Source of the DNA: Coprothermobacter sp.
GTDB taxonomy: Bacteria > Caldisericota > Caldisericia > Cryosericales > Cryosericaceae
Direction: 5' to 3'
Assembly (NCBI GenBank): GCA_013824685.1
Contig: PNOG01000010.1
Location: 41,731 to 105,730 of the forward strand
Length of the DNA stretch: 64,000 bases
Shown: piece after piece, positions 41,429 to 49,868 of the stretch
Position numbering within the stretch: the first letter of the stretch is position 1
Layout of the letters: every line of letters starts with the position of its first letter
Made by a program: the position numbers and the translations under genes
Notes under the pieces: generated by a model
Database searches by the model: none
What the model was told of the DNA's origin: nothing
What the model saw: only the letters and a program-made list of their open reading frames with translations

Positions 41429-42328
41429 ATGATTCAGTCTGTGCGAGTACGTCGGTTTCTTGTGCTGATTCTCGTCGTCGCTATGGTGGCCATAGGGGTG
41501 AGCGGATGCGCGAAGCGCACCAGTGTCTCGCCGGAGCGCGACTTGGCGACGTCGGATGGTGTCATGGGCAAGGGCAACTCCGAAGGTGCCACTGGCACGG
41601 ATTCTTCGGCCCCACCCTCAACCACGTCAGTCGATCAGCTGGCGACAGACCGCAAGATCATTTTCAACGCCAGCCTCAGCCTTGACGTCGTCGACGCGGA
41701 GAAGGCCTTGAGCGACTGTGAGATCCTCGTTGCCAAGTACGGCGGCTTCGTGGCACAGTCATCGCTTCAGAAGTCGGACACCCGGGTGCTCGCGACCGCG
41801 GTGCTGCGTGTGCCTGCGGCCAGAGTTACTGAGCTCATGAACGGGCTTGTGGGACTCGGCACCGTTACGAGCCGCAGCAGTGGTTCGGACGATGTCACAT
41901 CACAGTACATCGACATCGAGGCGCGACTCAAGGTCCTTCGAGCAGAAGAAGAGCAGCTGGTAGGGTTCCTGAAGAAAGCCACGAACATCAAGGACATGCT
42001 TGCAGTTCAGGAACAGCTGCGTTCGGTTCGCACGCAGATCGAGCAGTACGAGGGGCAGCAGCGCTACATGGACAATGCGACGTCGCTTGCCACGGTCACC
42101 GCTCAGCTCGTACAGACGACCGAAGCGTTCGTTGCGCCTCGAGGTTTTGGATCGGCGTTTGCCCAATCCCTCGCCCGGTTTGGACACGGACTGGCTGCCT
42201 TCTGGACGTGGTTCGGCGGCTCAGCTGTCTTCATTGCTTTCTATGGGCTTCTCATCTGGGCACTGGCATGGATTGTCCTCAGACTCGTGAAGCGCCATTC
42301 GCGCAAGAGTCTGCCACCGCAGAACTGA
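41429..42328 (+). CDS. DUF4349-family lipoprotein
   Basis: The 299-residue protein has a signal peptide with lipobox (VSGCAK, Cys at residue 22). A DUF4349 domain follows, containing IIFNASLSLDVVDAEKALSD, a coiled-coil-forming RLKVLRAEEEQLVGFLKKA stretch, and VQEQLRSVRTQIEQYEGQ. A C-terminal membrane helix (about 260-285) precedes a basic tail. DUF4349 proteins are cell-surface proteins of unknown function, often next to sigma/anti-sigma genes, as here. GGGAGG lies five bases before the ATG. It is probably a target of, or partner in, the ECF signal system. A terminator follows at 42356-42383. Confidence 0.82.
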   Translation: MIQSVRVRRFLVLILVVAMVAIGVSGCAKRTSVSPERDLATSDGVMGKGNSEGATGTDSSAPPSTTSVDQLATDRKIIFNASLSLDVVDAEKALSDCEILVAKYGGFVAQSSLQKSDTRVLATAVLRVPAARVTELMNGLVGLGTVTSRSSGSDDVTSQYIDIEARLKVLRAEEEQLVGFLKKATNIKDMLAVQEQLRSVRTQIEQYEGQQRYMDNATSLATVTAQLVQTTEAFVAPRGFGSAFAQSLARFGHGLAAFWTWFGGSAVFIAFYGLLIWALAWIVLRLVKRHSRKSLPPQN

Positions 42329-42355
42329 CGGAAACGACAGACCACCGTACGATGG

Positions 42356-42383
42356 GCCGAGGCTCCAGGGCCTCGGCTCTCTG
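42356..42383 (+). terminator. Terminator after the sigma / DUF4349 operon
   Basis: An eight-base-pair stem (GCCGAGGC/GCCTCGGC) with TCCAGG between the arms, followed by TCTCTG. Confidence 0.65.
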
Positions 42384-42452
42384 CATGCCCTCTCCGCACC
42401 CGTGAGAGAGCGTCTCCAGGAGAGGCCTTACGTCGAACCAGAAGTATGAATC

Positions 42453-42480
42453 TTGCGTGCAGACTCAAGCGACCTATAGT
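42453..42480 (+). promoter_or_regulatory. Promoter of glmM, leaderless type
   Basis: TTGCGT, a 16-base spacer, then TATAGT (42475-42480). The glmM ATG begins six bases after the -10, so transcription should start at or next to the A of ATG. There is no SD. Confidence 0.65.
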
Positions 42481-42486
42481 TAAAGC

Positions 42487-43860
42487 ATGGCTAAGAGGAA
42501 TCTCTTCGGAACGGACGGCGTGCGGGGTGTCGTGAACACCCAAATCACGTCCAAGCTTGCCTTATCTCTGGGAGCGGCTGCATCGATCTACTTCGACGGA
42601 CACTCTGCCCAGCAGACAAAACGCACCATTGCTATCGCATGGGACCCACGTGTCTCGTCGGAGATGCTTGCCGCGGCGCTTGGTGCCGGCTTCATGGAGG
42701 CGGGGGTGTCCGTAGACTACCTGGGCGTACTGCCGACACCGGGACTCGCGCTCATTCTGGCTCGCGAGACAAGGTACATGGCGGGTGCCATGATCTCTGC
42801 GTCACACAATCCTCCGGAGTACAACGGGATCAAGTTCTTCGGCCCTGGCGGTCATAAGTTGGCAGACGCGGACGAGGAGGCGATCGAAGGGAACCTTGGT
42901 CTCGTCGAACTCGGCAATCCTTCAAGAGTGCATGGCGACGAAGTGGGTGGCGCCCATAGAGTCGAGAATGCGCGCGAGGAATACATGGCCTTGGTGCGGC
43001 AGAATAATCCAGGGCTCTCACTCAAGGGGATCACGATCGTGGTGGACGGTGCTCACGGGGCAACAAGCTATACGACACCGACGTTGCTGCGACAGCTCGG
43101 TGCGCAGGTGATCGAGATGAATACGGACCAGGACGGCAAGCTTATCAACAAGGACTGTGGGTCCACACATCCTGGCGCCGTGGGCGCGAGGGTGGTGGCC
43201 GAGAAGGCGGATCTGGGCGTTGCCCACGACGGCGACGGCGACCGGGTCATCATGGTCGACCACAACGGGCGCCGCGTTTCCGGGGACGTCATGCTGTACA
43301 TTCTGGCTCTGGGATTGGCTGGAGAGGGCCGGCTCACCGGAAACACGGTCGTCGGAACAGTTCTGACCAACCTTGGTCTGGAGAAGGCACTGGAATCTCA
43401 TGGGGTCAGGCTCGAACGGACAAGCGTTGGAGACCGCTACATTCTGGACCGCCTGAACGAGGGTGGGTTCGTGCTAGGCGGCGAGGAGTCGGGACACATC
43501 ATCAACATGTACCAGAACGTGACGGGCGATGGCCTGGCGACCACCCTGGCAGTGCTGGGATATCTTGCCAGGACCGGGCGCGACCTGTCCGCAATTGTCG
43601 ACGAGGTCGAGCTCTATCCTCAGATTGCCGAGAATGTCAGGGTGAAAGACACGTCCATTGCTTCACGCCCAGAGTTCATGGCTGCGGTCGAAGCGGCGCG
43701 CATCGAGCTGGGCAATGCTGCCAGACTTGTCGTGCGGCCTTCTGGGACAGAACCCCTGGTGCGCATTTTTCTGGAGGGTAAGGATACTGAGCGTCTGATG
43801 GCGCTGGCAGACCGGCTGAAGCGTGTCCTGTTGTCAGCTGGTCAGCAAGGAGAGGAGTGA
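42487..43860 (+). CDS. glmM: Phosphoglucosamine mutase
   Basis: The 457-residue protein is full length for GlmM. It has NLFGTDGVRGVVN at the N-terminus, the phosphoserine loop MISASHNPPEYNG (about residue 100), the metal loop HDGDGDRVIM, GGEESGHII, and the phosphate-binding VVRPSGTEPLVRIF at the end. It interconverts glucosamine-6-phosphate and glucosamine-1-phosphate for UDP-GlcNAc and cell wall. The start has no SD and appears leaderless. glmS begins one base after its stop, with its SD inside the glmM end, so the consecutive pathway steps are coupled. Confidence 0.96.
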   Translation: MAKRNLFGTDGVRGVVNTQITSKLALSLGAAASIYFDGHSAQQTKRTIAIAWDPRVSSEMLAAALGAGFMEAGVSVDYLGVLPTPGLALILARETRYMAGAMISASHNPPEYNGIKFFGPGGHKLADADEEAIEGNLGLVELGNPSRVHGDEVGGAHRVENAREEYMALVRQNNPGLSLKGITIVVDGAHGATSYTTPTLLRQLGAQVIEMNTDQDGKLINKDCGSTHPGAVGARVVAEKADLGVAHDGDGDRVIMVDHNGRRVSGDVMLYILALGLAGEGRLTGNTVVGTVLTNLGLEKALESHGVRLERTSVGDRYILDRLNEGGFVLGGEESGHIINMYQNVTGDGLATTLAVLGYLARTGRDLSAIVDEVELYPQIAENVRVKDTSIASRPEFMAAVEAARIELGNAARLVVRPSGTEPLVRIFLEGKDTERLMALADRLKRVLLSAGQQGEE

Positions 43861-43861
43861 C

Positions 43862-45688
43862 ATGTGTGGGATCATCGGATACGTTGGACCGCGTAAGGTA
43901 GTTCCCGTCATCATTGAGGGCCTACGCAAGCTCGAGTATCGAGGGTACGACTCGGCGGGGATGGCCATTCTGGAGCAGGGGGAGCTGGTCGTCGTCAAGA
44001 AGCGTGGCAAGCTCAAGGCTCTCGAGGAGGCCATCAAGGGGAACGAGTATACAGCCACCACCGGAATGGGACACACACGATGGGCGACCCACGGCAAGGT
44101 TGAGGACAGGAATGCTCATCCGCACGTGGACTGCAAGGGCGCGATCGCTGTCATCCACAACGGTATCATCGAGAATTACCAGGTACTCCGAGATGATCTG
44201 ATCCGGAAGGGGCACATCTTCGTGTCCGAGACCGACACCGAGGTTATCTCTCATCTTATCGAGGAGCAGATCGACGCGGGCGCAGACCTGCTCGAGGCAG
44301 CGCGGAAGACTGCGTTGCAGCTTGATGGAGCCTTCGCGTTCCTCGTTCTGGCCAAAGTGTTCCCTGGTCGTATCGTGGCAATCCGCAAGTTGTCTCCCCT
44401 GGTACTCGGGGTTGGCGATGGGGAGATGATTCTCGGTTCAGATACCCCGGCACTCCTGGAATACACGCACCGGATCATCCCGTTGCACGATGGGGATGTC
44501 GTCGAAATCAATGACAGGGGATATGCCTTCTTCTCGCTTGATGACGGGCGCCCTCTCGATCGGACGCCCATGACCGTTCAGTGGAGTGCCTCCGCCGCAG
44601 AGAAGCAAGGCTACAAGCATTTCATGTTGAAGGAAATCAATGAACAGCCGGTCGTCATCAGAGATACACTGTACGGCCGCATCGATATCGACAGTGGACA
44701 CGTCGAGCTCGAGGAGTTCCAAAGCCAGCCCGTTCCCGACCGTATCTCGATTGTGGCGGCGGGGACGTCGTACCATGCCGCGCGCGTAGGCAAGTACCTT
44801 CTGGAAGAATTGGCACGCATCCCCACCGAGGTGAGCTTTAGTAGTGAATATCGCTACCAGCGACCCATTGTTCGTCCAGGGACGATGGGGATTGCTGTCA
44901 CGCAGTCAGGAGAAACGATTGACACGCTCGCTGCGCTTCGGCTTCAACGGAACCTTGGTGCCAGGGTTGTGGCCATTACAAATCGACCGGAGAGCACCGT
45001 TTCGCGCGAGTCAGATGTGACGTTCGTTACTCAGGCGGGTCTCGAGATCGGCGTTGCAGCCACGAAGTCGTTCATGGCCCAGCTCATCGCTTTCTATCTC
45101 ATAGCTCTCAATTTCGGACAGCGCAACGGTACGCTCGATCCGGAGACATCGGCACACTATGCGTCGCAGTTGTCCAGTCTCAGCCAGAAGTGTGAGCAGG
45201 TCCTCGACTATGCTGGCATCATGGAGACGATCGCTCGCAAGTTCTACAAAGTCCACGACATGATCTATGTTGGGCGCGGCGTCAACTACCCCATTGCATT
45301 GGAGGGCGCGCTCAAGATGAAGGAGATCAGCTACATCCACGCTGAGGGATACGCCGCAGGAGAACTCAAGCATGGCCCGATCGCCTTGCTGGACCAGGAT
45401 GTTCCCGTGGTGGGCATCCTTCCCCAGGGGGCGCTGTACGAGAAGATCTACTCGAATCTGCAGGAGTCCATCGCGCGCGATTCACCCCTCGTGGTCTTGG
45501 CCGACAAGAAGGACAAGAGAGCACAGGACATCGCCACGGACTTCATCCCGATGCCGTCGGTCGAAGAGTTGTTCTCCCCGGTCGTCTATTCATTGCCGCT
45601 CCAGCTTCTGGCGTACTACACGGCAGATGGCAAGGGTCTGGACGTGGACCAGCCACGGAATCTGGCAAAAAGCGTGACAGTGGAATAG
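43862..45688 (+). CDS. glmS: Glutamine-fructose-6-phosphate aminotransferase
   Basis: The 608-residue protein starts MCGIIGYVG, with the catalytic Cys as residue 2 after Met removal. A class II glutaminase domain follows (HTRWATHG, HNGIIENYQVLR), then two SIS domains (VAAGTSYHAARVGKYL and GRGVNYPIALEGALKMKE). The C-terminus is DQPRNLAKSVTVE. It makes glucosamine-6-phosphate, the step before GlmM. GGAGAGGAG within the end of glmM serves as SD. I see no glmS ribozyme, and none would fit in the one-base gap. A terminator follows at 45725-45758. Confidence 0.97.
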   Translation: MCGIIGYVGPRKVVPVIIEGLRKLEYRGYDSAGMAILEQGELVVVKKRGKLKALEEAIKGNEYTATTGMGHTRWATHGKVEDRNAHPHVDCKGAIAVIHNGIIENYQVLRDDLIRKGHIFVSETDTEVISHLIEEQIDAGADLLEAARKTALQLDGAFAFLVLAKVFPGRIVAIRKLSPLVLGVGDGEMILGSDTPALLEYTHRIIPLHDGDVVEINDRGYAFFSLDDGRPLDRTPMTVQWSASAAEKQGYKHFMLKEINEQPVVIRDTLYGRIDIDSGHVELEEFQSQPVPDRISIVAAGTSYHAARVGKYLLEELARIPTEVSFSSEYRYQRPIVRPGTMGIAVTQSGETIDTLAALRLQRNLGARVVAITNRPESTVSRESDVTFVTQAGLEIGVAATKSFMAQLIAFYLIALNFGQRNGTLDPETSAHYASQLSSLSQKCEQVLDYAGIMETIARKFYKVHDMIYVGRGVNYPIALEGALKMKEISYIHAEGYAAGELKHGPIALLDQDVPVVGILPQGALYEKIYSNLQESIARDSPLVVLADKKDKRAQDIATDFIPMPSVEELFSPVVYSLPLQLLAYYTADGKGLDVDQPRNLAKSVTVE

Positions 45689-45724
45689 CTGAGCTCTGAG
45701 ACCCGTTTTGTGAGGCGCTGAGCC

Positions 45725-45758
45725 AAAGGCCGACCTTGTACAGGGTCGGCCTTTCTGC
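45725..45758 (+). terminator. Terminator after glmS
   Basis: An 11-base-pair stem (AAAGGCCGACC/GGTCGGCCTTT) followed by CTGC. A TATACT that could serve the tRNA-Arg gene follows at 45760-45765. Confidence 0.8.
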
Positions 45759-45775
45759 TATACTTGCCGACGTGC

Positions 45776-45852
45776 GCGCCCGTGGCCCAACTGGATAAGG
45801 CGATGGCCTCCGGAGCCGTAGATTACAGGTTCAAATCCTGTCGGGCGCACCA
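45776..45852 (+). tRNA. tRNA-Arg (anticodon CCG)
   Basis: A 77-base tRNA: acceptor GCGCCCG/CGGGCGC, D-arm with AACTGGATAAGG, anticodon loop CTCCGGA (anticodon CCG, reads CGG), T-arm ACAGGTTCAAATCCTGT, and encoded CCA. Confidence 0.94.
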
Positions 45853-45999
45853 GACTTGATGTCTTTTCAACCCCTCGCGGCAATCTCACGCCGTTCATCT
45901 GCTCTCACGAAGCTCTGTTGTTGACAGCAAATCTATCGCTTCTGGAGTTGTCGACCCGGGATCGACGTAGCTGTCGACTGGACCTTGTGGACTGAGAAG

Positions 46000-46025
46000 C
46001 CCCGGACACTTGCCCGGGGTCTTTT
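46000..46025 (+). terminator. Terminator-like hairpin between tRNA-Arg and topB
   Basis: CCCCGG/CCGGGG stem with an eight-base loop and TCTTTTG tail. The TATAAT at 46031-46036 that starts topB lies directly after it. Confidence 0.6.
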
Positions 46026-46072
46026 GCGTGTATAATGAGGGCCGTTACTGTCGTGGCATCCAAGGAGTAGTC

Positions 46073-48667
46073 GTGAAGAAGCTCGTCATAGCAGAGAAGC
46101 CGAGTGTGGCGGAGCAACTTGCAGCTGTCATCGACCACTGCAAGAAGAGCCGTGAGTATTACGAAGGCGAACACTACATAGTATCGTGGGCGGTGGGCCA
46201 CCTTGTTGGATTGGCAGAGCCCGAAGACTACGACAAGAAGTACAAACAATGGTTGTTGTCCTACCTGCCGATCATCCCTGAGGCGTTCAAGTTCTCCGTT
46301 CTTGAGGGAGCCGAGGAGCGTTTCAACGCACTCAAGAAGCTCATCGCCTCCAAAGAAGTGGACGAAGTCATCAACGCCTGCGATGCAGGTCGCGAGGGTG
46401 AGTTGATTTTCCGCAACATCTATGTGCAGGCGGGAGGAACAAAGCCTTCGTCACGCCTGTGGCTGTCCTCCTACACTGACGAGAGTATCCGTGATGGATT
46501 CAAGCACATCCGTCCCGAATCTGCATATGATGACCTGGGGAGGGCGGCACTGGCGCGTTCTGAGGCAGACTGGCTGGTTGGCATCAACGCTACCCGGGGG
46601 CTGACGAGGCGCAACGGCTCGCTTGTTACGGTGGGGCGTGTGCAGACACCAGTTCTGGCACTCATCGCGAAGCGTGAGAAGGAAGTCCAGGCATTCATTC
46701 CCGTGCCCTATTTCGAGGTCGATGCCCAGTTCAAGGTCGTGCCGCATGGTGAGCCGACCTATGCAGGACTATGGCATCGGGGATCCGAGAGCAGACTCGC
46801 CGACCAGGCAGCCGCTGAAGCCATTGCCACGAAGTGCTCAGGGCACAGAGGGGTGGTCGCGTCGGTTGCCCAGAAAGAAAACCGGATGCAGGTACCCTAT
46901 CTGTATGATCTTGGACTGCTGCAGCGCGAGGCAAATGGCCTGAACGGCTTGAGTGCGAGCCGTACACTGAAGGCAGCACAGTCTCTTTACGAAGCGAAGC
47001 GCGCCATCACGTACCCGAGAACCGACAGCAAGTATCTGCCCAAAGCGCTTCGCAAGGAAGTTGTCACGGTACTTGGCGACCTGGGGATTGGGGAATACGC
47101 GCCGTACGTGCAACACGTGCAGCGCGAGGGCTGGAAGATGCGGTCCTTCGTGTTCAACGACGAGAAAGTCAGCGATCACTACGCCATCATTCCGACTGGC
47201 ACGCGGCTGGACCGAAGCAGTCTCTCTCATGACGAGAGCGTGGTCTATGACCTGGTTGTACGACGGTTCCTCGAACAGTTCTACCCTGAAGCTGTTCTGA
47301 TGCTCACTCGCGTCGAGACTGTCGTTGAAGGCGAAACATTCGGCAGTGACGGAAGAGTCGTCAAGACCTCTGGATGGCTGGAGGTCGCCCCACGTGAGGC
47401 TGACAGCAAGGACTTGCCGGACCTCAAGGAGAAGCTGAGCGTCCAGGCGTTCAGGGTTGAGAGCGAACGCAAGCTGACCAAGGCTCCGCCACGGTTCACG
47501 GACGCGTCGATTATCGCTGCCATGGAGACGGCGGGCAAGCTGGTCGATGACGAGGAACTGGCTGAGGCAATGAAAGAGCGTGGCCTGGGGACTCCTGCCA
47601 CACGTGCGGAGATCATTGAGAAGCTTATCCGGACCGGCGTTGTCGAGCGGAAAGCGCGGAGCCTGGTCGCCACAAGGCGTGGTGTTGACCTGATCGACCT
47701 CCTTGAGGCGATCCAGTTGTCGGATCTTGTGGCCCCAGACCTTACCGGTGACTGGGAAATGAGTCTGCGCAAGATAGAGAAGGGGTCATTGGACAACGTG
47801 GAATTCCTGGAGCGTATCGAGGGATTCACACGGCAGATGATCGAGAAGATCAAGGGGTACGAAGCTCCCACGCAGATCGGCATCGAGTCGGCGGAACCAC
47901 TGGGTGTGTGCCCCATCTGCGGCGGCAACGTGCTTGAGCGTCCGGCATCGTATGTCTGCGAACACCACGGCCGCAAGAAGACGGACTGCAAGTTCAGCAT
48001 TCCGAAGATGATTCTCAGACGTTCTATCAGTCGCGAAGAGGCCTTGCAGCTTATGACCGACAAGAGGACGGACATGCTCGACGGATTCGTGAGCAGGCGC
48101 GGGTTCAAGTTCAGTGCGCGACTCCTACTCAGGCCCGACAACAAGCTGGAGTGGGAGTTTGCTGAGGGATCGGGTGGCAGTTCTGCGGCGACCGAACCTG
48201 TCGTGAATGAGGAGCCATTGGGTCGCTGCCCTGTGTGTCAGGGTTCAGTGGTAGAGACCACTGAGCACTACCGGTGTGCTGCAACTGACTGCCGCTTTCA
48301 AATGAAGCGAGTCTACGCGGGCAAGACCATTGACCGTGACATGGCCCGTAATCTGCTCGAGAAAGGCAAGACAGATCTGATCGAGGACTTTGTATCAAAG
48401 TACAACAAGCCGTTCTCAGCCTATCTGAAACTCGGGGACAAGGGCAGAGTGGAGTTCGAGTTCCTGAACAAGGGACCGCGGACGGGGAGGCGGACACCCG
48501 GTCACGCAACAAAGGCAGGAGCCTCCACAACGAAGACAACCAAGGCAGTGTCCTCCATAACAAAGACAGAGAAGAAGGGGACCGCCACGAAGAAGACCGA
48601 CAAAGCAAAGGCTCCCACAAGAAAGGCAGCCTCGAAGACATCCAACAACAAAGGCGGTGCATCATGA
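46073..48667 (+). CDS. topB: DNA topoisomerase III-type type IA topoisomerase
   Basis: The 864-residue protein starts KKLVIAEKPSVAEQLA (TOPRIM). It has DAGREGELIFRNIY, the active-site Tyr in AITYPRTDSKYL (about residue 310), and RGLGTPATRAEIIEKLI. Two C-terminal zinc-ribbon repeats follow (CPICGGN and CPVCQGS blocks, each with four Cys or His). The last 60 residues are a Lys/Thr/Ala-rich tail likely to bind DNA. It decatenates and relaxes single-stranded regions. The GTG start has AAGGAG five bases upstream. A TATAAT at 46031-46036 gives a leader of about 36 bases. Confidence 0.93.
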   Translation: MKKLVIAEKPSVAEQLAAVIDHCKKSREYYEGEHYIVSWAVGHLVGLAEPEDYDKKYKQWLLSYLPIIPEAFKFSVLEGAEERFNALKKLIASKEVDEVINACDAGREGELIFRNIYVQAGGTKPSSRLWLSSYTDESIRDGFKHIRPESAYDDLGRAALARSEADWLVGINATRGLTRRNGSLVTVGRVQTPVLALIAKREKEVQAFIPVPYFEVDAQFKVVPHGEPTYAGLWHRGSESRLADQAAAEAIATKCSGHRGVVASVAQKENRMQVPYLYDLGLLQREANGLNGLSASRTLKAAQSLYEAKRAITYPRTDSKYLPKALRKEVVTVLGDLGIGEYAPYVQHVQREGWKMRSFVFNDEKVSDHYAIIPTGTRLDRSSLSHDESVVYDLVVRRFLEQFYPEAVLMLTRVETVVEGETFGSDGRVVKTSGWLEVAPREADSKDLPDLKEKLSVQAFRVESERKLTKAPPRFTDASIIAAMETAGKLVDDEELAEAMKERGLGTPATRAEIIEKLIRTGVVERKARSLVATRRGVDLIDLLEAIQLSDLVAPDLTGDWEMSLRKIEKGSLDNVEFLERIEGFTRQMIEKIKGYEAPTQIGIESAEPLGVCPICGGNVLERPASYVCEHHGRKKTDCKFSIPKMILRRSISREEALQLMTDKRTDMLDGFVSRRGFKFSARLLLRPDNKLEWEFAEGSGGSSAATEPVVNEEPLGRCPVCQGSVVETTEHYRCAATDCRFQMKRVYAGKTIDRDMARNLLEKGKTDLIEDFVSKYNKPFSAYLKLGDKGRVEFEFLNKGPRTGRRTPGHATKAGASTTKTTKAVSSITKTEKKGTATKKTDKAKAPTRKAASKTSNNKGGAS

Positions 48668-49158
48668 TTCCATTCAGCGCGATTTTCACTGTCGACTTCT
48701 TCTTCAGCCTCGGATACGTGGTTCTGTCGATAGGAGGGCTTATGCTGGCAGTCTCCTACAGGCGCTCTCAGGAAGGGAAGGTGAGTCTGTTCCTCCTGCT
48801 TACAACGGCTCTGGTGGCTGCATATTATACCATGCAGTGGCTGTTGAGCAGCTTCATTTCCTTCTATGTCAGTAACTACGCGGCATCGCACCCCGAGTTC
48901 CAGATACCTACATGGCTGAACATGGCTCTCGTCATCCTGTTCACTGCTCTGAACTACGCGTTTGTCCTGACGCTGGGGCTGACCGCCTGGTTTGCAGTCA
49001 GGAAGACTCGTGCAGAGAGAATGGTACTTACTCTGGGTCCCGAGGAGACGAGTCCTGAGGAGCTGACCACCGGATTGCCTTTGGATGTTGAGCAGTCCGG
49101 GACGACCGGCGACAATGCGGCTCCAGACGAGCCGTCCGTTCCTGGGCCCGAAGCATAG
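48664..49158 (+). CDS. Small membrane protein of unknown function
   Basis: The 164-residue protein has three predicted membrane helices: FFFSLGYVVLSIGGLMLAV, LLLTTALVAAYYTMQWLL, and ALVILFTALNYAFVLTLGL. The C-terminal 45 residues are acidic and Pro-rich (GPEETSPEELTTG) and probably disordered. No family is recognised. It starts on the ATGA overlap with the topB stop, so it is translated from the same mRNA, and the HD-domain gene follows after three bases. Role unknown. Confidence 0.75.
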   Translation: MIPFSAIFTVDFFFSLGYVVLSIGGLMLAVSYRRSQEGKVSLFLLLTTALVAAYYTMQWLLSSFISFYVSNYAASHPEFQIPTWLNMALVILFTALNYAFVLTLGLTAWFAVRKTRAERMVLTLGPEETSPEELTTGLPLDVEQSGTTGDNAAPDEPSVPGPEA

Positions 49159-49161
49159 TCC

Positions 49162-49713
49162 ATGGACCGTGAGGAACTGTATCAGGTCATCGTTGAGAGG
49201 ACGCCGTCGCAAAACCTGATCAACCATATGCTCGCTGTCGAGGCCATTATGCGTGGCCTTGCAGCGCATCTCCATGAGGACGTCGAGAAATGGGGCCTGG
49301 CCGGCCTCGTGCATGACATCGACTATGGCGAGACCAAGGACAAGCCAAACCTGCACAGCATTGTTGGATCAGAGCAGCTGCATCTGATGGGAGTGTCTGA
49401 GGACATTTGCTATGCGGTGCGCGTCCACAACTCGCTGCATGGCCTGCCGCGCAAGAGCATGATGGACAAGGCGTTGTACGCGGCGGACCCATTATCCGGC
49501 TTCATTGTCGCGTGTGCTCTCATTCGACCAGAGAAGAAGCTTGCGCCCATTGATACGGACTTTGTCATGGTTCGCTTCAAGGAGAAGCGTTTTGCCGCTG
49601 GAGCAAACCGCGATCAGATGCTTGCCTGTCAGGACATGGGACTCGATCTGTACAAGTTCGTTGCCATCGGCCTGAGTTCCATGAAGGGGATCGCCGCAGA
49701 AATCGGCCTCTAG
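49162..49713 (+). CDS. HD-domain phosphohydrolase
   Basis: The 183-residue protein has the HD signature: NLINHMLAVEAIM (first His), GLVHDIDYGETKD (the HD pair), and a following HSIVGSEQL and AVRVHNSLHG. Metal-dependent phosphohydrolases of this HDIG-like group act on nucleotides or RNA ends. The substrate is not predictable. It is third in the topB transcript, three bases after the membrane-protein stop, with weak SD (GGACCGTGAGG overlaps its own start). A terminator at 49745-49772 closes the operon. Confidence 0.82.
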   Translation: MDREELYQVIVERTPSQNLINHMLAVEAIMRGLAAHLHEDVEKWGLAGLVHDIDYGETKDKPNLHSIVGSEQLHLMGVSEDICYAVRVHNSLHGLPRKSMMDKALYAADPLSGFIVACALIRPEKKLAPIDTDFVMVRFKEKRFAAGANRDQMLACQDMGLDLYKFVAIGLSSMKGIAAEIGL

Positions 49714-49744
49714 ATCAGTTTCACCATTCCAATTGATGACCGAC

Positions 49745-49772
49745 GCCCGCCTTCACGGCGGGCTTCTTGTTA
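49745..49772 (+). terminator. Terminator after the topB operon
   Basis: A seven-base-pair stem (GCCCGCC/GGCGGGC) with TTCAC loop and TTCTTGTT tail. Confidence 0.75.
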
Positions 49773-49868
49773 TGCCCAATAGGGGTATACTTCATTGGTA
49801 AGTAGTCTCGTATGTTCTGTGCAACGGACACTTGCCAAAAAATGTCACCACAATGCGGAGGCAAATCG

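Noticed and set aside
43840..43862. glmS ribozyme
   Set aside because: There is a one-base gap between glmM and glmS, so no room for a ribozyme, and the core is not seen.
45920..46025. Small RNA between tRNA-Arg and topB
   Set aside because: A TTGACA occurs at about 45921 and a hairpin with T run ends at 46025, but no -10 lies at a proper distance from the TTGACA.
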